The notes under the pieces: model-generated
The model's input: the letters and a program-made list of their open reading frames with translations, nothing else
The model's database searches: none
What the model was told of the DNA's origin: nothing
Shown: in pieces, positions 40,982 through 49,373 of the stretch
Layout of the letters: each line of letters begins with the position of its first letter
Numbering within the stretch: the stretch's first letter is position 1
NCBI RefSeq assembly: GCF_003116095.1
Contig: NZ_LGRA01000021.1
Coordinates: 915,719-979,718, forward strand
Length of the DNA stretch: 64,000 nucleotides
Direction of reading: 5' to 3'
Source: Azospirillum sp. TSO35-2
Lineage (GTDB): Bacteria > Pseudomonadota > Alphaproteobacteria > Azospirillales > Azospirillaceae
Made by a program: the position numbers and the translations under genes

Positions 40982-43846
40982 TCAGGCCGCATCCAGCGCC
41001 TGGGCGAGCACCCCCTCGGCGGCGCGCAGGTCGGCGGTGGCGAATCCCTCGGTGAACGGCGAGAGCGTCTGCGTCAGCAGCGCCCGCGCCTCGTCGCCGC
41101 GACCGGTCCGCAGCCACAGCCTGGACAGCGCGGTGGCGGCACGCAGTTCCCAGGATGCCGCGGACTGGCGGCGCGCGAGGTCGAGCATCGCCGTCAGCAG
41201 CCCCTCGGCGCCGTCGACGTCCGGCCTGGGGCCTGCGAGCAGGATCGCGGCCCTGACGCGCATGAGGTCCGGCGCGTCGACCGCACCGCCCTGTTCCGCG
41301 CGCACGATCGCCGCGCCCGCGATGGCGTTCGCTTCGGCGAGGTCGCCGGTCGCCATGAGGCCTTCGGCGAGCGCGCGCGAGAAGAAGCCGCCGAGGACCT
41401 CGTGCTGCTCCACCTGCAGCCTGGCCATGGCGTTGCGCAGTTCGGCGACGCCGGCGGCCGCATCGCCGAGCGCGATCAGGCGCGCGCCCTCCAGCGCCTG
41501 CCCCACGGCATGATACGGGCCCAGCGAGTGCCGGGCGGCGGAGGCGAGCAGGCGCTCGATCCGTTCGCGCGCCAAATCATCCTCGCCGCTCCACAGCGCC
41601 ACCGTCGCGGTGTAGATCAGGGCGATGCACAGCGTGACCGGATGGTCCCGGCGTTCCGCCACGGCGATCGCCTGCAGGGAGGTCTGCGCCGCCCGGTCGG
41701 GGTAGCCGCGCAGCCACAGCGTGCGGGCGAGCACGATCAGGGCGCGGACGCGGTGGTCGTAGCCGAAGAAGCCCATGTCGATCGGGGCATCCACGGGCAC
41801 ATGCCCGAACCCGATCTCGCAATGCCGCTGCGCGCCGTCCTGGTCGCCCACCAGATGATAGGTGCAGCCCAGCATCCAGTCGGCCATGGCCAAGGCGCCG
41901 GTCCTGCCGGTGGTGCCGGCGACCTGGACGCTGCGTCTGGCGCAGTCCAGCGCCCCCTGATAGTCGCCGATGCGCGTCAGGTAGATGTGCAGCCCGGCCA
42001 GCAGGTGGAGTTGATGGTTCCAGTCGCCGAGCGCCTCCGCAAGATCGAGCCCACGTTCGATGGCGGCGCGCACCTCGACGCTGTTGCCGCGCGTGAACAT
42101 GGCCGAGACGGCCAGCCCCTCGTTCAGCGCCAGCTCGGTCGGGGTTCCGCGCTCCTCCTCCGCGAGGGCGGCGAGCGCGCGCCCGCACCAGCGCCGGCAT
42201 TCTCCCAGAAAGGACAACCCCAGGAACAGGGGCATCGCGTGGGCGGCGAGCCGGACGGCGAGGGGGCGGTCGCCCTCGGGCGAGAATGCCCATTCCAACG
42301 CGGCGCGGACGTTGCTCAGGTCCGGCGCGTGCCGGCCCGGCTCCCGTCCGCCGGCGTGTTGCGGGTCGATCCCCTCGCCTGCCAGCCCGTCCAGGCAGAA
42401 CCCGGCATGCCGCCGGGCGATCAGCGGTCCCTCGCCGCTTTCCGCCAGCTTGACGGCCGCATAGGCGCGCGTCGTATCCAGCAGGCGGAAACAGAGCGTC
42501 CCTTCGTTCGTGCAGGCCGAGATCAGCGACTTGTCGACCAGCGCCTCCACGGCGTCCGTGACCTCCAGATCGTCGATGCACTCGTCGGTGGCGACCGACC
42601 TGACCGCCGCGTGGGTGAAGAACCCGACGAACACCGACAGGCGCCGCAGGACCCGCTGTTCCCGGGAGGACAGCAACGCGTAGCTCCAATCCAGCATCGC
42701 CTGCAGGGTCTGGTGCCGGGGCACGGCGTTGCGCCGGCCCTGCCACAGGAGCTTGAGGCGGCCGTCGAGCAGGTCGGCCGTGCCCCGGATCCCGTAGGTG
42801 CCGACCCGGCTCGCCACCAACTCGATGGCGAGCGCGATGCCGTCCAGGCGCCGGCAGATGCCGGCGACGACGGGGGCGTCCTCGTCGGTCAGGGCGGAGC
42901 GGCTTCCGGCGGCGTCCGCGCGTTCCATGAAGAGCTGCCCCGACGCCGTCGCGAGCAGCGTTTCGGCGGTGGCTCCGTCCTCCTGTGCGGGGATGCCGAG
43001 CGGATGCAGGAGATGAACCTGTTCGCCCTCGACCCGCAACGCTTCGCGGCTGGTGACCAGCAGATGAACCCCCGGCGCCTCGGCGAAGAGGATTTCGGCG
43101 AGGGCGGCGGCGGCATCGACGATGTGCTCGCAACTGTCGAGCAGCAGCAGCAGGCGGCGGTCCGCCAGCGCCGCCAGCAGGCCAGCCGCACCGATGTCCT
43201 CCTGGATCTGCAGACCGACCGCGGCGGCGACCGCCGACGGCAGGAGGGCACCGTCGCCGAGCGCGCTCAGGTCGATGAAGAACGCCTCACCCTGGAACTC
43301 GTCGAGCAGGGCATGCGCGATCGCGACCGCCACGGTCGTCTTGCCGAGCCCACCGGCACCCAGCACGCTGACGAAGCGGCGGGCCATCAGCAACCGCGAC
43401 AGCGCGGCCACATCGGCCTCGCGCCCGATCATGCGGCCGAGCCTGGCGGGAAGCGATTTTGCGGCGCGGGACCGTGCTTGCGGCGCCGGGGGCTGAGGCC
43501 CGTCCTCCGACCGCTCCCGCCGCACCGGGGCGACGAAGCAGTAGCCGCGCCCGGGAATGTTCGTGACGTAGCGGGCGCCGTCCTGTCCGTCGCCCAGCGC
43601 CCGGCGCAGCCCGAGGATGTGGACCCTGAGATTGGCCTCCTCGACCACAAGGTCGGGCCAGACACGGTCGATCAGCTCTCGGCGGGACAGCACGTCGCCC
43701 GCACGCTCGACCAGCGCGATGAGGATGTCGAGCGAACGGCTGCCGATCGCGACCGGCACGCCATCGCAGGTGAGCAGCCGTTCGGCGGAGGACAGTCGGA
43801 AAGGTCCGAAACGCACCTGCTCGAAAACTCGGCTGTCGTCAGCCAT
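40982..43846 (-). CDS. large winged-helix / NB-ARC-type ATPase regulator with TPR-like C-terminus, copy 2
   Basis: 954 residues from ATG 43846 (GGAGG about 8 nt upstream). Same layout as the regulator at 33922: winged helix at ~10-107 (VRFGPFRLSSAERLL; RELIDRVWP; YVTNIPGRGYCFVAP), P-loop GAGGLGKTT (163-171), LLLLDSCEHIVDA, TSREALRVEGEQV and LELVASRVG-type helices. The C-terminal half is made of TPR-like helices. The two proteins are paralogues that differ throughout. Neighbouring minus-strand genes (small protein, truncated oxidoreductase, GST) are candidate targets. Confidence 0.9.
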   Translation of the reverse strand: MADDSRVFEQVRFGPFRLSSAERLLTCDGVPVAIGSRSLDILIALVERAGDVLSRRELIDRVWPDLVVEEANLRVHILGLRRALGDGQDGARYVTNIPGRGYCFVAPVRRERSEDGPQPPAPQARSRAAKSLPARLGRMIGREADVAALSRLLMARRFVSVLGAGGLGKTTVAVAIAHALLDEFQGEAFFIDLSALGDGALLPSAVAAAVGLQIQEDIGAAGLLAALADRRLLLLLDSCEHIVDAAAALAEILFAEAPGVHLLVTSREALRVEGEQVHLLHPLGIPAQEDGATAETLLATASGQLFMERADAAGSRSALTDEDAPVVAGICRRLDGIALAIELVASRVGTYGIRGTADLLDGRLKLLWQGRRNAVPRHQTLQAMLDWSYALLSSREQRVLRRLSVFVGFFTHAAVRSVATDECIDDLEVTDAVEALVDKSLISACTNEGTLCFRLLDTTRAYAAVKLAESGEGPLIARRHAGFCLDGLAGEGIDPQHAGGREPGRHAPDLSNVRAALEWAFSPEGDRPLAVRLAAHAMPLFLGLSFLGECRRWCGRALAALAEEERGTPTELALNEGLAVSAMFTRGNSVEVRAAIERGLDLAEALGDWNHQLHLLAGLHIYLTRIGDYQGALDCARRSVQVAGTTGRTGALAMADWMLGCTYHLVGDQDGAQRHCEIGFGHVPVDAPIDMGFFGYDHRVRALIVLARTLWLRGYPDRAAQTSLQAIAVAERRDHPVTLCIALIYTATVALWSGEDDLARERIERLLASAARHSLGPYHAVGQALEGARLIALGDAAAGVAELRNAMARLQVEQHEVLGGFFSRALAEGLMATGDLAEANAIAGAAIVRAEQGGAVDAPDLMRVRAAILLAGPRPDVDGAEGLLTAMLDLARRQSAASWELRAATALSRLWLRTGRGDEARALLTQTLSPFTEGFATADLRAAEGVLAQALDAA

Positions 43847-43983
43847 GCCAAGGCCCTCCACCGCATGTCTGCCCAGGGTCCGGCCGTCAGAGCGACGGGC
43901 GGTGCGCAAACCCTAGGCGGCGGGGTGGGCTGCGGCCAGTTAGGCCTTGTGAGATGGCGTGAGGAGGACCGGGCGTGCGACCG

Positions 43984-44289
43984 CTACAGGCGGATCACCT
44001 CGTCGACGCCGTGCCGGCCGGACGCGGCCACCACCTGCACGCAGACCAGGCGACGCGCCTGTGCCAGCAGTTGCCTGGCCGTCGCGTGGTCGCCGTCCAG
44101 CTCGAGCATGGCGGCTTGTCTGCGCAGCATCCAGGCCATCTCGCATCGAAGCCGCCGCCCGTCCCAGGCTCGCGCCGACGCGTCCCGTGGGGCCGTCGGC
44201 CTGCTGTCGCCGACGATCGGGGCGCTCACGCAGGCCGGCGTCACGTCGACCCGGGTGCGCGCGGTTCGCTGTCCTGTCATCATCATCAT
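43984..44289 (-). CDS. small helical protein with four consecutive ATG start codons
   Basis: About 101 residues. Four ATG codons in a row (44278-44289) make the exact start uncertain; AAGGTGAAGCG lies just upstream. After a polar, Thr/Arg-rich N-terminus the C-terminal half is one amphipathic helix pair (EMAWMLRRQAAMLELDGDHATARQLLAQARRLVCVQVVAASG). I recognise no named family; a small adaptor or regulator is possible. It lies between the truncated oxidoreductase and the large regulator on the same strand. Confidence 0.55.
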   Translation of the reverse strand: MMMMTGQRTARTRVDVTPACVSAPIVGDSRPTAPRDASARAWDGRRLRCEMAWMLRRQAAMLELDGDHATARQLLAQARRLVCVQVVAASGRHGVDEVIRL

Positions 44290-44400
44290 CGCTTCACCTT
44301 CCGTCCCTCTGTACCGTTGCGTGCATGACGGCTGTGTTGCCCGGCGCGCGGTTCGGCACGGGTGGCGGCCGGCCACCAGCGCCGCCGCAGCCTCCGGGGA

Positions 44401-45084
44401 TCAGAGCGCCAGTCGGAGCTGGCCGTCCCCGTCGCCGTCGGGCGCGGCCGGGACGGCGCCGCAGATCAGCACCTCGCCCTCGGCAACCGTCGCTTCCGGC
44501 TCCTTGAGATACGTCACCGCCCCCGCGGGCAGCGTCGTACGGCAGGTTCCGTCGTCGAGCAGGCCGCTCACCATGGCGGCTCCCGCGGGATTCCCGCCGG
44601 GCTCCCGGACAAATCCATAACGGCGCAGCTGGATGTATTGGGGGCAGTTCCCGAAACTCTGGTCGACCTCAAGCTCGAAGCCGCCCGCAGCCGACGCCCG
44701 CAGGCGGCCGTTCACGCGGTTGCGCCGGCGGGTGTGCAGTTCGATCCCCAGCTGTCCGACCGCGGCACCGGGCATCATGCCTTGGCTCGCGGGGTCGCCG
44801 GGCTCGTTCCGGACGTCCATGTGAAGGGCGTCGGGCGTGGGGGCGGACAGGAAACCGGGACGGCCCGTCAGCAGGGTCGCCGATGCGTCGCCCTCGCGGT
44901 CGACGCTGCCCAGCACGACGAACGGCAATTGCGCAAAGAAGTCGCGGTGCTGGTCGAGGAGAATGCCGCGGATCACCCGCTGGCCGACCAGTTCCATCTG
45001 GTCCGCGACACCGACCTGCTCCTGCAAGGTCCGTTCACCGGAATGCCACACGGTCGATTTCGTCTCTGACAACAGGTTGTCCAT
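44401..45084 (-). CDS. internally deleted paralogue of the PNPOx/ferredoxin oxidoreductase
   Basis: 227 residues. Residues ~10-165 match the N-terminal split-barrel half of the 692-residue enzyme at 18084 (HRDFFAQLPFVVLGSVDREGD; GIELHTRRRNRVNGRL; VDQSFGNCPQYIQLR). The last ~50 residues match its ferredoxin end (GTCRTTL, VTYLKEPEATV, GEVLICGAVP). About 465 residues in between are missing: the rest of the barrel, the FAD/NAD modules and two of the cluster cysteines. The frame is intact and the RBS is good. Either it is a natural minimal form or a deletion product drifting to a pseudogene. It cannot bind a normal [2Fe-2S] cluster. Confidence 0.85.
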   Translation of the reverse strand: MDNLLSETKSTVWHSGERTLQEQVGVADQMELVGQRVIRGILLDQHRDFFAQLPFVVLGSVDREGDASATLLTGRPGFLSAPTPDALHMDVRNEPGDPASQGMMPGAAVGQLGIELHTRRRNRVNGRLRASAAGGFELEVDQSFGNCPQYIQLRRYGFVREPGGNPAGAAMVSGLLDDGTCRTTLPAGAVTYLKEPEATVAEGEVLICGAVPAAPDGDGDGQLRLAL

Positions 45085-45146
45085 CCGGCCTGCCCTCCTG
45101 TTCGGTTGCGTGGGGCGCGCCGTTTCCAGCGCGCCCGGTCAGCGCG

Positions 45147-45767
45147 TCACGCGGCCGCCGAAAGCCCGACCGGCATCTCGACGAACGGCGTGAAGCCCGG
45201 CAGCGCCTCGATCCGGCGCAGGAAGGCGCGCACAGCGGGATAGGCGGACAGGTCGACGTTGCCCTCGGGAGCGCGCGCGATGTAGCTGTACAGCGCCACA
45301 TCCGCGATGGTCGGCCGATCGGCCGCCAGCCAAGCGCTGTCGGCCAGATGGAATTCGAGGGTCTTCAGCAGGGTATGCGCCCGGCCGATCACCTCCTCCG
45401 GATTGTGGCGGGAGCCGAAGAGCGTGATGAGCCGGGCCGCCGCCGGACCATAGGCGACCTCTCCGGCGGCGACCGACAGCCAGCGCTGGACAGCGGCGGC
45501 GCCCCGCGGATCCTCCGGCAGCCAATCGGTCCGGCCGAGCTTCATGGCGAGGTAGACGAGGATGGCGTTGGAATCGGTGATGACCGTGCCGTTGTCGTCC
45601 ACCAGGACCGGCACCTGCCCGAACGGGTTCAGGGCCAGGAAGTCGGGCTTCTTGTGGGCGCCCGACATCAGGTCGACTTCGACCAGCTCGTGCTCGATGC
45701 CCAGCAGGGAGGCGAACAGCCGCGCACGATGGGAATGGCCGGAGAGCGGATGGTGATAGATCTTCAT
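45147..45767 (-). CDS. glutathione S-transferase, copy 2
   Basis: 206 residues. It aligns nearly end to end with the GST at 17411 (MKIYHHPLSGHSHRARLF; LNPFGQVPVLVDDNG; DSNAILVYLA; WLPEDPRGAAAVQRWLSVAAGEVAYGPAAARLIT; DRPTIADVALYSYIARAPEGNVDLS). The thioredoxin-fold and helical domains are both complete, so it should be active. As at copy 1, the next gene downstream is the oxidoreductase, here in its shortened form (62 nt away). This shows the two loci descend from one GST-oxidoreductase module. Confidence 0.95.
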   Translation of the reverse strand: MKIYHHPLSGHSHRARLFASLLGIEHELVEVDLMSGAHKKPDFLALNPFGQVPVLVDDNGTVITDSNAILVYLAMKLGRTDWLPEDPRGAAAVQRWLSVAAGEVAYGPAAARLITLFGSRHNPEEVIGRAHTLLKTLEFHLADSAWLAADRPTIADVALYSYIARAPEGNVDLSAYPAVRAFLRRIEALPGFTPFVEMPVGLSAAA

Positions 45768-45833
45768 GGTCTTTTTCCCGTTTGGATAGAGATGGATTGG
45801 GTCTGAACCGGTCGGCTGGGATGTTCGGAGTGT

Positions 45834-46859
45834 TCATCCCGTGTCTGTTGCGTGGCCCACGTCCGCTGCGTGGCCGCCGCCGTCGGGCGGGGCAAAGAGG
45901 CGGCGTTGCGCGGCACGGAACACGGTGCCCGCCGCGATGCCCAGAACCAGCAGGTTCGCCAGGACGAAGAGAACCGGCGCCACGACCTCGACCGCCCCGC
46001 CCTTCCCTTGGGCGATCAGCCGCAACGGTGCGGTGGCCAGCGCGGTGGCGCCGAAGGCGAAGGACCAGTAGGAGGCCGTGAACGGCTCCCGCGTGATCCA
46101 CCGCAGCAACCGCAGCAGCACGAGGGCCTGCAGCAGCCCGTAGCCGATCATGGCCTCCGCAAGGAGGTCCGCTTCGCCGGGCGCGACGGTGAGCAGCGCC
46201 ACCGCGCCGACCGCGGGCGGTGCCAGCTGGATGCCGAGGGTCGGCCGCAGGGCGCCCGGCAGGCCCGGGGTGGTGAGCAGCCGGTTGAGCAGGACGGATT
46301 CGATGGCGAGCCACGAGAACAGGCCGGATCCGAACGCCAGCCGCCCCCAGTCCGGCCAGCCGAGCGCCGCGCCGACGGTGCACGCCACGAAACTGCCGGC
46401 CACGCTCGGCAGGTAGAGCACGGCGGTGGTGCCGCCCTGGTCCCGCCCGCCGAGCCACAGGCCGCCGGTCCGCCAGACGGCGAAGCCGAACGTGAAGGCG
46501 CAGCCGGCGGCGAACAGGACGATCGCCGCGGTGCGTGAATGGGGAATGGCGCCGCCGGCGACGAGCATGGTCGCGACGCCGGCGAGCCCGACGAAGCAAC
46601 ACTGAACCGGGTGCGCCAGCTCCGCCAACGCCGCCTCGCGCGCGGCGATCCACTTCCAGGCGTAGAGGAGCAGAAGCGACGCCCAGACCAGGGTCGCCAC
46701 CGCCATGATCGCGTCGGCGACGGCAGCCGGCAGCCCCCAGGCCTGATGCGCCGCCCGCCAGGTGCCGCCGAGGCCGGCGAGGCCGAGGACGATTCCGAAA
46801 AACGACGCCGGTATGATCGGAAGCCCAGGGCGTCTGGCCATGGTCAGACGCCCTGCCAT
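45834..46859 (-). CDS. TehA/SLAC1-family transporter
   Basis: 341 residues from ATG 46859, or 335 from ATG 46841; the two starts come from a duplicated 18-bp unit. About ten membrane segments (VLGLAGLGGTWRAAH, MAVATLVWASLLLLYAW, VLFAAGCAFTFGFAVW, VAPVLFVLANLLVLGIAAG and others) and the glycine-rich first helix fit the tellurite-resistance/C4-dicarboxylate (TDT/SLAC1) anion-channel family. It may export an anion or a toxic oxyanion (family knowledge). It begins 2 nt after the metallo-hydrolase stop, so translation is coupled. Confidence 0.88.
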   Translation of the reverse strand: MAGRLTMARRPGLPIIPASFFGIVLGLAGLGGTWRAAHQAWGLPAAVADAIMAVATLVWASLLLLYAWKWIAAREAALAELAHPVQCCFVGLAGVATMLVAGGAIPHSRTAAIVLFAAGCAFTFGFAVWRTGGLWLGGRDQGGTTAVLYLPSVAGSFVACTVGAALGWPDWGRLAFGSGLFSWLAIESVLLNRLLTTPGLPGALRPTLGIQLAPPAVGAVALLTVAPGEADLLAEAMIGYGLLQALVLLRLLRWITREPFTASYWSFAFGATALATAPLRLIAQGKGGAVEVVAPVLFVLANLLVLGIAAGTVFRAAQRRLFAPPDGGGHAADVGHATDTG

Positions 46860-46873
46860 GGTCAGACGCCCTG
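46837..46873. repeat. 18-bp tandem duplication spanning a stop/start junction
   Basis: GCCATGGTCAGACGCCCT occurs twice in direct tandem (46837-46854 and 46855-46872), with one more shared base. Read on the minus strand it duplicates the last codons of the metallo-hydrolase and the ATG region of the TehA-like gene. This gives two alternative starts (46859 and 46841). Confidence 0.9.
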
Positions 46874-47833
46874 ATAGACGAGCTTGGTGAAGAAGGCCGG
46901 GCCGATCACGAACTTGCCCCATTTCGCGTCGAACGCGGCCGTCGGCGTCGCGGCGACGATCTCGTCGACGGACCGGCCCTGCTTTTTCAGGGTGGCAACG
47001 GCATCGCGAATGGCGACGAGCATGTCGCGGTACGCCCGCAGCTCCGCCTTGTTGCTGGCGGGCTCACCATGGCCGGGGATGATGATCGTCCGGTCCGTGG
47101 CCGCCGCGATGAGGGAGTCGACGGCCCGGATGTTCCCGTTGATGTTGCCGCCGGTCGAGTAGTCGATGAACGGATAGGAGCCGTTCCAGTAGATGTCTCC
47201 GGCATGGATGATGTCGGGCTCCTCGAAGGTCACCGACAGGTCGCCGTCGGTGTGGGCGGGGTCGTGGAGCTTCAGCGCCAGCCGGGTGCGGTTCAGGATG
47301 AGCGTCCGGTCCGCCGAGAGGATCTCGGTCGGGAGGGCGGCGGGCGGCGAGGGCGGGAAGTCGAAGTCCCAATCCTCGACCCGCTGCGCCATGGCGAGCC
47401 GCTTGCGGGCGTTCTCGTGGGCGAAGATGGTCGCCCCTTCCTTCTGCACCCATTCATTGCCGTCGGCATGGTCGAAATGCCAGTGCGTGTTGATCAGGTG
47501 CCGGATCGGGTCGCGGCTGAGGCCCTGCAACGCCTCCTTGATGCGGACGCGCGAGGCGGTGATGCCGGCGTCCACGAGGACCTTGCCGTCCGGCCCGGTG
47601 AGCACGCCGATGTTGCCGCCGGAGCCCACGAGCACGCTGACATTGCCGCGCAGCTTGTGAACGGTGATCGGCGCCTCGGCCGCCGCATCGCGGATGCCGT
47701 CGACGATGCCGCGGGCCCGGGCGAAGACCTGGCCCGGGGTGAGCCAGCCTCCGCCGGCCGCGAACGCCATGCCGCCGAGGCAGCAGAGGCAGAATCCGCG
47801 GCGGGAGAGGTCGGGTTGATGCGCTGGGGACAT
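46862..47833 (-). CDS. metallo-beta-lactamase-fold hydrolase with Tat signal
   Basis: 323 residues from ATG 47833 (AAGGAG 6 nt upstream). The N-terminus DLSRRGFCLCCLGGMAFAAGG has a twin-arginine motif and hydrophobic core, so it is probably exported folded. The zinc motif is THWHFDHADG (HxHxDH), with HDPAHTDGD and IIPGHGEP further on. The fold covers beta-lactamases, glyoxalase II and many thioester or lactone hydrolases; the substrate is unknown. It lies in a minus-strand run with the alpha/beta hydrolase upstream and TehA-like carrier downstream. Confidence 0.93.
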   Translation of the reverse strand: MSPAHQPDLSRRGFCLCCLGGMAFAAGGGWLTPGQVFARARGIVDGIRDAAAEAPITVHKLRGNVSVLVGSGGNIGVLTGPDGKVLVDAGITASRVRIKEALQGLSRDPIRHLINTHWHFDHADGNEWVQKEGATIFAHENARKRLAMAQRVEDWDFDFPPSPPAALPTEILSADRTLILNRTRLALKLHDPAHTDGDLSVTFEEPDIIHAGDIYWNGSYPFIDYSTGGNINGNIRAVDSLIAAATDRTIIIPGHGEPASNKAELRAYRDMLVAIRDAVATLKKQGRSVDEIVAATPTAAFDAKWGKFVIGPAFFTKLVYQGV

Positions 47834-47948
47834 CGGATGCTCCTTGAGCGCTCTCGCTTCGGCGTGACCGTCCGAAGCGCCGTGCCGCGCTCTGGCTGTG
47901 GGAATCAGGTCGGGGACGGGGGCGGACGATCTCCCGGCCAAGCCGGGG

Positions 47949-48962
47949 TCAGGTCCGAACGAAGGCCAGGAGGTCCTGGTTGAGCCTGTCCTTGAGGGTG
48001 GCGGCGATGCCGTGCGACCCGCCCTCGTAGACCTTGAGCGTCGCCTTCGGGATGATCGTCGCCGAGCGCCGGGCCGAGTTGGCGATCGGCACGATCTGGT
48101 CGTCATCGCCGTGGATCACGAGCGTCGGGACGTTGATCCTCTTCAGATCCTCGGTCAGGTCCGTCTCCGACCAGGCCTGGATGCCGAGATAGGAGGCCGG
48201 GAAGCTCGCCATCATGCACTGGAACACGAACTGCTCGCGCACGCCCTCCGACACCTTGGCGCCCGGGCGGTTGTAGCCGAAGAAGGGGACGCTCAGATCC
48301 CTCCAGAACTGCGTCCGGTCGGCGAGGACGGCGGCGCGGACCTTGTCGAAGTCCTCCTTGGGCTGGCCGGTGGGGTTGCCGGCCGTCTTGAGCATGAAGG
48401 GCGGGATGGCGCTCACCAGCACCGCCTTGGCCACGCGCGAGGTGCCGTGGCGGCCGATGTAGCGGGTGACCTCGCCGCCGCCGGTGGAATGGCCGACATG
48501 CACGGCGCCGCGCAGATCAAGTGCCTGCACCAGATCGGCGAGGTCGTCGGCGTAGGTGTCCAGGTCGTTGCCGTGCCAAGTCTGCTGGGACCGGCCATGG
48601 CCGCGGCGGTCATGGGCGATGCAGCGAAACCCCTGGCTGGCGAGGAAGAACATCTGGTCCTCCCACGCATCGGAGGAGAGCGGCCATCCATGGCTGAAGA
48701 CGATCGGCTGACCCTTGCCCCAGTCCTTGTAATAGAGCTGGGTGCCATCCCTGGTCGTGATCGTGGTCGCCGTATGGCCTTTCGACGGATGCGCCGGCTG
48801 GGGCTGCGTCGCGGCCTGGCTCGGCGTGGCGGCGAGCAGCTGGGTGGCCGTGGCCGACGCCGCAAGCAGACCCGCCGCCTGGGGGAGCGCCGCCGTTCCG
48901 GCAGCGGCCGCCGCCAGCAGCCTGCGCCGGTCGAAACGCCCGGCCTGATCCTGATTCCTCAT
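47949..48962 (-). CDS. alpha/beta hydrolase (non-haem chloroperoxidase-like) with Tat signal
   Basis: 337 residues from ATG 48962 (GGGAGG 5 nt upstream); an in-frame GTG two codons earlier overlaps the RBS. RFDRRRLLAAAAAGTAALP is a twin-arginine signal. The mature enzyme has GWPLSSDAWEDQM, the nucleophile elbow VGHSTGGGE (Ser), IHGDDDQIVP (Asp) and GGSHGI (His). Close relatives are annotated as cofactor-free haloperoxidases, which act as esterases or perhydrolases. It is the first gene of the minus-strand run and is divergent from the AhpD-like copy 2 about 410 nt away. Confidence 0.93.
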   Translation of the reverse strand: MRNQDQAGRFDRRRLLAAAAAGTAALPQAAGLLAASATATQLLAATPSQAATQPQPAHPSKGHTATTITTRDGTQLYYKDWGKGQPIVFSHGWPLSSDAWEDQMFFLASQGFRCIAHDRRGHGRSQQTWHGNDLDTYADDLADLVQALDLRGAVHVGHSTGGGEVTRYIGRHGTSRVAKAVLVSAIPPFMLKTAGNPTGQPKEDFDKVRAAVLADRTQFWRDLSVPFFGYNRPGAKVSEGVREQFVFQCMMASFPASYLGIQAWSETDLTEDLKRINVPTLVIHGDDDQIVPIANSARRSATIIPKATLKVYEGGSHGIAATLKDRLNQDLLAFVRT

Positions 48963-49373
48963 TGGCACCTCCCTGGGTTGGCGATCCGGCTCGATCCGGT
49001 GACTGGATCGTCCGCCGCCCCGGTGCCAACTGGCGAGTTAAGCGTCGTGAGTTTGCGTAAGACCGTGTCCGGTCCGACCGGACGGGCCGCACACCGGCGG
49101 CCCGGACGCCCGGAAAAGCGTTGGGCACCAAGACATCCGGTCGGGAAAAAAGCGGATTTCGCTCAGGAAAAGCGACGGCGCCTGCCCGGTGTGCACCGGC
49201 ACGGAAAGACCATCGACGGCGTCGCGGGAGCCCGCCGGCCTTGAGGCCATCCGCCCCCCGTCCGTCGGCTAACAGAGCCTTTCAACGCTTTGCAGCCCAT
49301 AACTCGTTCCGGCGTGCGGAAGGTCTTAGCGTTCTCCTCACCGAATGGTTCGGCCCACTCAAAGGAGAACACC
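48963..49373. other. 411-nt divergent intergenic region
   Basis: Separates the alpha/beta hydrolase (minus) and the AhpD-like copy 2 (plus). It must hold both promoters, but no clear -35/-10 pair or palindrome stands out. The last 20 nt before the plus-strand start (CTCAAAGGAGAACACC) are almost the same as the leader of the NTF2-like copy 1 at 20901-20916, a trace of shared ancestry. No gene or RNA was recognised. Confidence 0.5.

Noticed and set aside
40700..44620. 1306-codon open frame on the plus strand opposite the large regulator
   Set aside because: Antisense to a gene with intact P-loop and winged-helix motifs; no family features in the plus frame.
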